A stretch of DNA of 40,364 nucleotides from Bacteroidales bacterium (GTDB taxonomy: Bacteria > Bacteroidota > Bacteroidia > Bacteroidales > UBA1715), in the NCBI GenBank assembly GCA_017618935.1, contig JAFZTG010000024.1:1-40364 (forward strand), read 5' to 3'. Of this stretch, positions 34,715 to 40,364 are shown in pieces. Numbering within the stretch: position 1 is the first letter of the stretch; every line of letters begins with the position of its first letter. Below the pieces are notes generated by a model. It searched no databases and was not told the origin of the DNA. It was given only the letters and a program-made list of their open reading frames with translations. Both the position numbers and the translations under genes were made by a program.

Positions 34715-35745
34715 GGTATTTTAACTTTAGTACTTTTCCAACTTGGAGTCAAATAGGTTAAAGAAACTTCAACAGCTCCCCGATAATTCGTCGCTTCACG
34801 CAACGAAGAGACATTTATGTCGTAACTTGCTCCTATATTGAATCTTTTATATTTCGTTCCTATAATCCATACGGTCGCATCATAATTTTTTGAGAAACCG
34901 TATCGAAATATGGTGCCCCCATACACTATCACATCTTTTTTGAAGGCATAATCAACATTACCGCCAATAAGCAGTTCCGTCGCTTTTTCTTGTCGCATAA
35001 AAAGAAGATTTGGCTGCACGGTAATTTTTTTGTTCACCGTGTATTTTCCACCACCTTGAATCGCTACACGCAATGCTTGTTCGGAATCTTTCAACTCGAC
35101 ACCGTAAAATGACTCGTATGGCGTGTTGATATTGAAAATGCTTATGCCCGCCTTTGCGATGAAATCAGACGTCAACTGCTTGTCCCATAGCACACCGGCA
35201 TTGATTGCCAAATGAAATAATCGCCCATCTTCCTGCTCTCCATTTTCAAAATTTCGATTGAACACGGACTCGCCGCCCAAATCGAACTGACTATTATATG
35301 TATAATGAGCGATATTTGTGGTCTTATACACCAATCCCACCTGAATACCTCCACTCAGATTGTGGCCATTTACATTTGCTGCAAAGGCACCGGAAAACAA
35401 TATCTTGTCATTGATTAAACCCACATATCCCGATTCGTCACGTATGGCACAAACGCCAATTCCGTATGAAAAATCATAAAATTGAAATTGTTTTTCCAAA
35501 CCGAAACTTACCGTTTGAAACGGCTTGGCGTCTATGGCTCTCCACTGCGTCCTATACATGGCATTTACCCGAAGATTTCCGTCATACCATGCCGTATTTG
35601 CCGGATTTATGGATAGAGGATTTGCATAAAATTGTGAAAAATGAATCTCTTGCGAAACAGCATTTATTGTTACAATAGAGAATACCAGAACAAGCGTAGC
35701 CCGTACTATATTAAAGGTATACAATACAAATTTCTCCATTGTCAA
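34699..35745 (-). CDS. PorP/SprF family T9SS outer-membrane protein
   Basis: A 348-residue protein with a signal peptide (VFSIVTINAVSQ) and the family opening EIHFSQFYANPLSINPANT. It is followed by repeated barrel strands (YRTQWRAI, VSFGLEKQF, LSGGIQVGLVY) and a late IGASYDINVSSLR strand. Members pair with type-B T9SS cargo or with OmpA-like partners. Two start ATGs (35745 and 35739) lie close together. It is the first gene of the operon with two TPR-PD40-OmpA proteins. This is not the canonical porPKLMN core operon, which is absent here, so it is an accessory paralogue. Confidence 0.87.
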   Translation of the reverse strand: MTMEKFVLYTFNIVRATLVLVFSIVTINAVSQEIHFSQFYANPLSINPANTAWYDGNLRVNAMYRTQWRAIDAKPFQTVSFGLEKQFQFYDFSYGIGVCAIRDESGYVGLINDKILFSGAFAANVNGHNLSGGIQVGLVYKTTNIAHYTYNSQFDLGGESVFNRNFENGEQEDGRLFHLAINAGVLWDKQLTSDFIAKAGISIFNINTPYESFYGVELKDSEQALRVAIQGGGKYTVNKKITVQPNLLFMRQEKATELLIGGNVDYAFKKDVIVYGGTIFRYGFSKNYDATVWIIGTKYKRFNIGASYDINVSSLREATNYRGAVEVSLTYLTPSWKSTKVKIPCERF

Positions 35746-35763
35746 ACAAAAAAATACTCGTTA

Positions 35764-35771
35764 CAAAGGTA
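35764..35771 (-). promoter_or_regulatory. Promoter -7 box of the PorP/SprF operon
   Basis: TACCTTTG on the minus strand matches TAnnTTTG, 18 nt upstream of the first ATG. A second match (TATTTTTG, 35857-35864) lies 93 bp further upstream, so two start sites are possible. The -33 boxes are not clear. Confidence 0.5.
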
Positions 35772-36013
35772 CTGATTTTTTGGAATATAGAGCATACGAA
35801 ATTGTTTTGATTTGTTAAGTCGTCATATTTCTTTCTATTTGAAATCAAATTTTTTACAAAAATATTTACGAATAAAGAGACTCACGTGTTTTTGCATAGA
35901 ACATAGTACAGAGATGATGTCATAATCTTTTTTTACGCAAAGTTTCATAACCAACAAAAAGTTTGTATTCTTGCAACATAGTTCAATGTTAGAATACAAT
36001 AATTTAAAATAGT

Positions 36014-36457
36014 ATGTTGACAAAAGGAACAAAGGCTCCGTATTTCGAGGGCAGCGATGAAAATGGTAATATAGTGAAACTCAGCGATTTTGCTGGTAAA
36101 AAGTTGGTGTTGTATTTTTATCCCAAGGATAGCACTCCGGGCTGTACCGCCGAGGCGTGTGATTTGCGCGACAACTACCACCGTTTTCTCGCATTGGGTT
36201 ACGAGGTGCTTGGCGTAAGCCGCGACAGCAGTGCCTCGCATAAGCGTTTTATTGCGAAATACGACCTGCCATTCCATCTTATTGCCGACACCGACCTCAC
36301 AATTTTAAAAGCGTACGAAGCGTGGGGCGAAAAGAAAATGTACGGCAAAACAACCGAAGGAACACTTCGCACCACCTACGTTATTGACGAGAACGGCATT
36401 ATAATCGACGCCATCGGCAAGGTTGACACAAAAAATCATACTGAGCAGATTTTGTAA
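36014..36457 (+). CDS. bcp: Thioredoxin-dependent thiol peroxidase (Bcp/PrxQ)
   Basis: A 147-residue cytosolic peroxiredoxin of the usual Bcp length. It has the peroxidatic C44 in PKDSTPGCTAEAC and the resolving C49 five residues later, the arrangement of atypical 2-Cys PrxQ. GVSRDSSASHKRF, then LPFHLIADTD and TTYVIDENG complete the fold. It reduces hydrogen peroxide and organic peroxides with thioredoxin. It is monocistronic, with a near-consensus -7 box (TATTCTTG at 35965-35972) upstream. Confidence 0.92.
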   Translation: MLTKGTKAPYFEGSDENGNIVKLSDFAGKKLVLYFYPKDSTPGCTAEACDLRDNYHRFLALGYEVLGVSRDSSASHKRFIAKYDLPFHLIADTDLTILKAYEAWGEKKMYGKTTEGTLRTTYVIDENGIIIDAIGKVDTKNHTEQIL

Positions 36458-36628
36458 GAGGAGGAGAATACGTCGCTTCACGCCTAATACCACATTCCAA
36501 ACACTAACCAATACCAGCCAAAGACCAATATGGCAATAGATTTCTTTGTTTGCCCGCTAAATCTTTCTTAGATAATCATTTGTGATGGAATTTTTATCAT
36601 TCTTTTTCTACATAAATTTAATTTATTC
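36458..36628 (+). other. Gene-free stretch after bcp
   Basis: First third of a 510-nt region without a protein gene. I see no ORF, repeat, tRNA or clear terminator here. The remaining two thirds hold the candidate structured RNA. Confidence 0.6.
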
Positions 36629-36636
36629 TATCTTTG
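36629..36636 (+). promoter_or_regulatory. Promoter -7 box of the candidate structured RNA
   Basis: TATCTTTG matches TAnnTTTG, placing a start near 36643. No strict -33 TTTG at the right distance. Confidence 0.5.
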
Positions 36637-36642
36637 TTTTGT

Positions 36643-36897
36643 TCCTTTCTCTGTATTGTTGAACAGAATGGAACACATATAAAATAAGGCGTTACTTCGC
36701 GCTTTGTTCTTGACGTTTCGAAATTTGGTCATTTCAATCCAGTCTGACAAAGCAACGGGTGATGTCTGCGAAGTATGTATTATATAAATTCAGTAATACA
36801 TCTACGTGGGCTTCGACGTTGCTCGCTCCTGACTAGAGGGCACGACCAAAGCCTCGAAACGTGGAGTGAGTTGACGATTGCAATCCCACGTTTTTAT
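36643..36897 (+). ncRNA. Candidate structured RNA, 6S-RNA-like
   Basis: The RNA contains nested perfect helices. Helix A: 36713-36721 with 36854-36862 (9 bp) and 36724-36730 with 36844-36850 (7 bp). A symmetric internal bubble of 20 nt on each side follows (36731-36750 and 36824-36843). Helix B: 36751-36757 with 36817-36823 (7 bp), plus 36769-36773 with 36811-36815 (5 bp). Apical helix C: 36775-36782 with 36794-36801 (8 bp) and an 11-nt loop. A -7 box lies upstream and a hairpin plus T-tract downstream. Long closing stem, large central bubble and apical stem is the 6S RNA layout, in which the bubble mimics an open promoter and binds RNA polymerase. No tmRNA, SRP or RNase P signature was seen. 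The start is estimated; the identity is inferred from shape. Confidence 0.6.
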
Positions 36898-36900
36898 TTT
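36859..36900 (+). terminator. Terminator of the candidate structured RNA
   Basis: ACGTGG (36859-36864) pairs with CCACGT (36886-36891), followed by TTTTTATTTT. The 5' arm overlaps helix A (ACGT), so the terminator and the closing stem compete, which is compatible with co-transcriptional folding and then rearrangement. Confidence 0.6.
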
Positions 36901-36967
36901 ATATTGTCAAAAAAGAAATAATCATTCTGATTGGGGATTGGCTGAATAAAATGTTACTGTGCCTTTT

Positions 36968-38266
36968 ATGAAAGTGCCTATTAAATATATTCGGTGTTCA
37001 CTCTATTGCACAAGAATAGCCTTTGCTCTTTGTAGTTATGTGGTTTATTGTGGTTGTTCTTCATCCCAAACAGACTCTAAACAAGATAATGATACAGTTA
37101 CGATTAATTCTACAACAAATAATGTTGTTTACCAAAGAAAAACAAATTGTGATTTAGACCAACTAAACATTAACGGCAATGTAGTAAAGATAGAAACAAT
37201 CGTAAAGAGCACTATCCCTTTTACTGAAATGGCATACGATACTTATGGGAAGTACGGAATTAATGCGACTAATGGTAATGTTGTTTTGGATTTTGACAAT
37301 TACGGATTCATAAAAAAATATTCTGGCTTTGATATAAAAGGAAAATCATTGTTTGAAGAAATATATAACAATGAAGCAACCGATTTTACCCCAGCCGTTG
37401 CTGGTGCAGTACAAACGATAAAATGTTTGAATAGTCAGAAAAATGAAAACGGGCAACTTGTTTATGCAGAATACGTATGCAACGAAAATGTAAGATTAAA
37501 AATGAATATGTTCTTTAATGAACATGGGGATTTATCTAAAATAACGAAGGTATACGATGGGTTAGATATTTGTGATTCAACATTATATGATTATACAAAA
37601 TTCGACAATCATGATAATTGGATAGAATCGGAGGTTTCATATTATGGCTATCTAAAGAAGCATAATCACAAATATTCGGTTAAACGACAAATTTCATACG
37701 ATGGAGAACAAACCAAATTACCACTTATCTTCCAATTAGCAGCGTATAATATAGATACTACAGTTTGTAACTGCAATATGAAAAAAATTGATGGTGAATT
37801 TGGTGAGATTTTTATCCCAGATTATATGAAATGTACCGATAACATCATTCAATATCCCTCTTATGTAAGTTCTTATTCTTTTATTAATAGTAACGATGAC
37901 GCATATTCATATTTTTCGTTGGTTTATGATACAAAAAGTACTGCTTTTTTTGCGGAATGGGAGAAAAAAGATTTTGAGTATAATTCCACTATTGACGAGA
38001 AAATAAGACAACTTTATGAGCAAAATCAAAATGTGAAAATTTTCAAATGGTTTCCTTACCGATTTACGAAAATTTGTGGGCACTACGCTTTACAGATTCA
38101 ATATTATCGCTATGGGAACGGCTCACCTATTCCTGTTTATGTGGAACAGTATGTTATAGATAACCCTAAAGGGAAAGTTGAGATTACTTTCAGTTATCAA
38201 AGCGATAAACAAAGTTGTTTTCAAAAAACATTTAATAAATCATTAACTTCACTAAAACTATTTTAA
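36968..38266 (+). CDS. Predicted lipoprotein of unknown function
   Basis: A 432-residue protein from the ATG at 36968; an in-frame GTG nine bases earlier is the alternative start. It has a hydrophobic signal segment and a cysteine pair at VVYCGCSSS that resembles a lipobox, so it is probably membrane-anchored on the periplasmic or surface side. The first half has alternating short beta units (LDFDNYGFIKKYSGFDIKGK, FNEHGDLSKITKVYDG, YDYTKFDNHDNWIESEV) reminiscent of YD/RHS-type sheets in Bacteroidetes lipoproteins. The second half is unrecognised. Codons are AT-rich compared with the left of the window. The FISUMP gene follows after one nucleotide, so they form an operon. Confidence 0.68.
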   Translation: MKVPIKYIRCSLYCTRIAFALCSYVVYCGCSSSQTDSKQDNDTVTINSTTNNVVYQRKTNCDLDQLNINGNVVKIETIVKSTIPFTEMAYDTYGKYGINATNGNVVLDFDNYGFIKKYSGFDIKGKSLFEEIYNNEATDFTPAVAGAVQTIKCLNSQKNENGQLVYAEYVCNENVRLKMNMFFNEHGDLSKITKVYDGLDICDSTLYDYTKFDNHDNWIESEVSYYGYLKKHNHKYSVKRQISYDGEQTKLPLIFQLAAYNIDTTVCNCNMKKIDGEFGEIFIPDYMKCTDNIIQYPSYVSSYSFINSNDDAYSYFSLVYDTKSTAFFAEWEKKDFEYNSTIDEKIRQLYEQNQNVKIFKWFPYRFTKICGHYALQIQYYRYGNGSPIPVYVEQYVIDNPKGKVEITFSYQSDKQSCFQKTFNKSLTSLKLF

Positions 38267-38267
38267 T

Positions 38268-39608
38268 ATGAGAAAAGGATTAAACATCTTAGGTATTTTT
38301 TTTGCAATAGCAACAATCGGAGGATTTATACAATCAAACATTTCTGGTGCTATCGGTATGCTTTTAATGTCTCTCGTTTCGTTTTGGCGGGCAAGCACAT
38401 CCCCAAAGAATGTTGTATGGGAAATCGTAGGATTTGTCTGCACGTTTTTAACTTCTGGCGGAATTATAATGATTGCTAAAGAAGGGCTTTATTATCCATA
38501 TCCACAAATTCTCATTTTTAGCATAATAGCAACAATTGTATGTTTTTATTTGTGCGACAGAAATTCTTCTGAAACGCAACCCGAAACGAAGCCAGAGTCT
38601 GATTCAGTAATACAAAGTCCTTCCACAATAGTTCACAAAACAACAACTACTGCATATATTGATGAATCAATTGAAAATAGATTAAAGCGACTCTGCAATC
38701 CAATGAATTTTATGGAAAACTACAACAAAGAAAAGGTTGAGATAGCAAATCAAATATATTCGAAATTGATGGATTCTAATTTTGATGTGGAAGAGATTGC
38801 AACAGAGGCAGAAAAACGGCTTGGAATTCAGTTAGTTGACACCTTTCAAATAGAAGACTTGAAAGATAAATTACATCCTAAAAATTTTATGGATCCTTAT
38901 GATGCACAAAAAATTTCGTTAGCAAATGAATTATATTCTAGAATAGTCGACAATATAACATATTCCGAATTTGTAAAATTAAAAAATGATGCAAAACCGA
39001 TTTTAGACCTTTATACAACAACAAAAGTAGATTTAGGATTGGTAGATTTAGGGTTAAGTGTTAAATGGGCAAAATATAACATTGGGGCAAGCAAACCTGA
39101 AGAGCAAGGTGATTTTTTTGCTTGGGGAGAAATTAATCCAAAATCGGAGTATAGTTGGAAAACATATAAACATGGAAAAATTCGAAAAGATGAAATATAT
39201 CTAACTAAATATTGTAATGACGCATATTATGGTTATGTTGACAATCAATGTAAACTAAACAAAAATGATGATGTTGCATATAAAACAATAGGTGAAAGAT
39301 GGAGGATACCAACCGACGCCGAATGGACAGAACTAAAAGAACAATGTACTTGGACATGGATTACGAAAAATGGAGTGGATGGTTTTGAGGTAAAAGCCCT
39401 TAATGGAAATTCAATATTCCTTCCTGCCAATGTTTGTTGTGCACAGCCAGAACTTGACTATGATAGTTGTTATTGGTCTTCATCAATAGACGATGATTAC
39501 CCTATTTTAGCATGGAGTGTTTGTATAAAGTCTTGCGAGGTCATGAATAGGCAAAACCCACGATGTCATGGTTTTTCCGTTCGTGCCATATTGGACGAAA
39601 AATCTTGA
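38268..39608 (+). CDS. Membrane-anchored protein with internal helical repeat and C-terminal FISUMP domain
   Basis: A 446-residue protein. Three hydrophobic helices lie at about 5-38, 48-70 and 80-97, with no cleavable signal. A polar linker follows, then two similar helical units at 143-171 and 202-230, sixty residues apart (CNPMNFMENYNKEKVEIANQ and LHPKNFMDPYDAQKISLANE). About 255-443 is a FISUMP-type domain (LVDLGLSVKWAKYNIGAS, DFFAWGEI, RWRIPTDAEWTEL, YWSSS, GFSVRAI), a fold common in Fibrobacter and Bacteroidetes surface proteins. It lacks the usual lipoprotein signal of FISUMP proteins. The function is unknown. Confidence 0.78.
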   Translation: MRKGLNILGIFFAIATIGGFIQSNISGAIGMLLMSLVSFWRASTSPKNVVWEIVGFVCTFLTSGGIIMIAKEGLYYPYPQILIFSIIATIVCFYLCDRNSSETQPETKPESDSVIQSPSTIVHKTTTTAYIDESIENRLKRLCNPMNFMENYNKEKVEIANQIYSKLMDSNFDVEEIATEAEKRLGIQLVDTFQIEDLKDKLHPKNFMDPYDAQKISLANELYSRIVDNITYSEFVKLKNDAKPILDLYTTTKVDLGLVDLGLSVKWAKYNIGASKPEEQGDFFAWGEINPKSEYSWKTYKHGKIRKDEIYLTKYCNDAYYGYVDNQCKLNKNDDVAYKTIGERWRIPTDAEWTELKEQCTWTWITKNGVDGFEVKALNGNSIFLPANVCCAQPELDYDSCYWSSSIDDDYPILAWSVCIKSCEVMNRQNPRCHGFSVRAILDEKS

Positions 39609-39615
39609 TAGATTT

Positions 39616-39640
39616 CCGCAAGGGAGTCCCTTTTTTGCGG
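39616..39640 (+). terminator. Terminator after the FISUMP gene
   Basis: CCGCAAGGGA and the complementary TCCC-TT-TTGCGG can form a stem enclosing a short turn, with a run of six T at 39631-39636 directly after GGGAGTCCC. It lies 7 nt after the stop codon. Confidence 0.6.
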
Positions 39641-39690
39641 TATTACATTGTATCGTTTTCATTCAAAAGAAAGCAAAGAGATTTTTTTCC

Positions 39691-39698
39691 TATATTTG
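39691..39698 (+). promoter_or_regulatory. Promoter -7 box before the antitoxin-like ORF
   Basis: TATATTTG matches TAnnTTTG. Start site near 39705, about 60 nt before the ATG at 39766. No clear -33. Confidence 0.45.
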
Positions 39699-39765
39699 TA
39701 GGGTAAAAACATTACTGCCAATATGGAAAGATAGTTTTGTATTGGGGGATGAGGAAATAAATACT

Positions 39766-39897
39766 ATGACCGACAAATATCTGAATTTCGACGAATACAT
39801 CCGACAAGGGGAACCAGCACAATGCGAAAGGGCTGACGCATGGCGTGTTGCTATCGGTTTGCAGGCAGTGGATGGATTGAGCTTTTCAGACTATTAA
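39766..39897 (+). pseudogene. Short VbhA-antitoxin-like ORF, probably C-terminally truncated
   Basis: A 43-residue ORF. Its sequence (NFDEYIRQGEP, then AWRVAIGLQAVDGLSFSDY) resembles the N-terminal half of small VbhA-type antitoxins of Bacteroidetes, which normally continue with a second helical part of about 25 or more residues. Here TAA follows directly after the SDY position. The +2 frame stays open across the break (LLNKEDSDILFSKIAKKM) as far as about 40010, but it does not show the expected antitoxin tail, so a simple frameshift is not established. No toxin (Fic or other) is seen. The ORF precedes the AAA ATPase by 116 nt. Family assignment is from memory of the motif and is tentative. 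Confidence 0.5.
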
Positions 39898-39964
39898 ACA
39901 AAGAAGACAGCGATATTCTATTTTCAAAAATTGCAAAAAAAATGCAGATTTTAAAAATAAAACA

Positions 39965-39994
39965 TTGCTTATTCGACTTTTATCCGTATTTTTG
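39965..39994 (+). promoter_or_regulatory. Promoter of the AAA ATPase gene
   Basis: -33 TTG (39965-39967), a 19-bp spacer and -7 TATTTTTG (39987-39994). The ATG at 40014 gives a leader of about 12 nt. Confidence 0.65.
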
Positions 39995-40013
39995 TATCCC
40001 AATACATTGAGTT

Positions 40014-40364
40014 ATGATACAAGAAATAAAAATAAAAAACTTCCTTTCATTTAGGGATGAAGTCAAGTTCAGTTTTGAAGCCTCGAAAGATACTTTTGCC
40101 GAAGAGTCTCAAGTAGTAAAAGTCAACGACAATACGAGATTGCTACGTTTCGCTGTTGTTTATGGCTACAATGCTTCAGGAAAGTCAAATCTGTTATGTG
40201 TATTTGATTATTTAGCACAATTTTGGTCTTATAAACCCGATGATTTAGATGAAGAAACCGGTGTAATACCATTTATGCTTGATCAAGTATCATCTAAAGA
40301 GCCAACATGCTTCGAACTTGTTTTTTATGTTCAAACCACAAAATATTGTTATCATCTTGGTCTA
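40014..40364 (+). CDS. AAA-family ATPase, N-terminal part (RloA/AAA15-like), cut by window edge
   Basis: The first 117 codons are in the window. The start MIQEIKIKNFLSFRDEVKFS is the opening beta-hairpin of COG1106/AAA15 and OLD-like SMC-type ATPases, followed by Walker A GYNASGKSN (51-59). Such proteins are frequent in defence islands, where RloA-type ATPases are paired with RloB (DUF4276) nucleases. The partner, if any, is outside the window. AT-rich composition and the neighbouring antitoxin remnant fit an accessory island. The specific subfamily cannot be fixed from the N-terminus. Confidence 0.78.
   Translation, partial: MIQEIKIKNFLSFRDEVKFSFEASKDTFAEESQVVKVNDNTRLLRFAVVYGYNASGKSNLLCVFDYLAQFWSYKPDDLDEETGVIPFMLDQVSSKEPTCFELVFYVQTTKYCYHLGL

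Noticed and set aside
36643..36897. tmRNA, SRP RNA or RNase P RNA as identity of the structured RNA
   Set aside because: No tRNA-like CCA end or tag reading frame, no SRP GGAAG/GCAG loop motif and no RNase P core motifs were seen.
39840..40011. 56-codon overlapping ORF (contains LLNKEDSDILFSKIAKKM) as a separate gene or the shifted tail of the antitoxin
   Set aside because: Starts inside the antitoxin-like ORF, has no recognisable family, ends in an AT-rich run covering the next promoter, and does not match the expected antitoxin C-terminus.
1..40364. tRNA, rRNA genes, complete insertion sequences or integrase/attachment sites
   Set aside because: I looked for tRNA T-loop and acceptor patterns, rRNA cores and transposase-like ORFs and found none that I could support.

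Overview
The window reads as chromosomal DNA of a member of Bacteroidales, probably an uncultured gut, rumen or sediment lineage. The signs are: promoters of the Bacteroidetes type (-7 box TAnnTTTG) ahead of many genes with no Shine-Dalgarno sequences; type IX secretion (T9SS) parts (PorT, PorP/SprF) together with two T9SS cargo proteins; a TPP-controlled TonB receptor/PnuT thiamine locus; carboxynorspermidine synthase; Kdo/lipid A genes; and FISUMP and Big_2 domain proteins. The species cannot be read from the sequence.

Left part (1-8949, all minus strand). A TPP riboswitch heads an operon of TonB-dependent receptor, PnuT-type transporter and thiamine pyrophosphokinase (cut by the window edge): thiamine crosses the outer membrane, then the inner membrane, and is trapped as TPP. 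Upstream is a monocistronic carboxynorspermidine synthase. Before that is a six-gene run that starts with a lipoprotein and a small secreted YD-type protein. It continues with a VTC-fold polyphosphate-polymerase-like protein, a DUF4956 membrane protein, a DUF2490 outer-membrane protein and LpxH.

Centre (8995-25404). An 8.2-kb gene encodes a 2744-residue secreted glycoside hydrolase family 8 enzyme with 14 bacterial Ig-like repeats, FIVAR-like helical repeats, two carbohydrate-binding-like domains and a T9SS sorting tail. Divergently transcribed from it are porT, an FAD-dependent dehydrogenase, yraN and a three-gene operon. The operon encodes a tail-fibre-like secreted protein, a T9SS-exported alpha/beta hydrolase and a lipoprotein, and ends in a perfect terminator hairpin.

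Right part (25438-40364). Housekeeping genes follow (mscS-type channel, kdsB, ribF), then a minus-strand operon of PorP/SprF, two tandem paralogous TPR-PD40-OmpA proteins, a GH27 alpha-galactosidase and a degenerate-Nudix regulator. After a bcp peroxiredoxin comes a 510-nt stretch without a protein gene. It holds a strong candidate structured RNA with a long stem, a symmetric 20+20-nt central bubble, an apical stem and a terminator, i.e. 6S-RNA-like architecture. The last 3.4 kb is AT-rich and accessory in character: a lipoprotein, a FISUMP protein, a short (probably truncated) antitoxin-like ORF and the start of an AAA-family ATPase cut by the edge.

Five copies of a 28-29-bp palindrome (conserved GTAGAGACG / CGTCTCTAC arms, variable self-complementary core) are scattered between genes. 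One lies inside the signal-peptide coding region of the alpha-galactosidase and one forms the yraN terminator.
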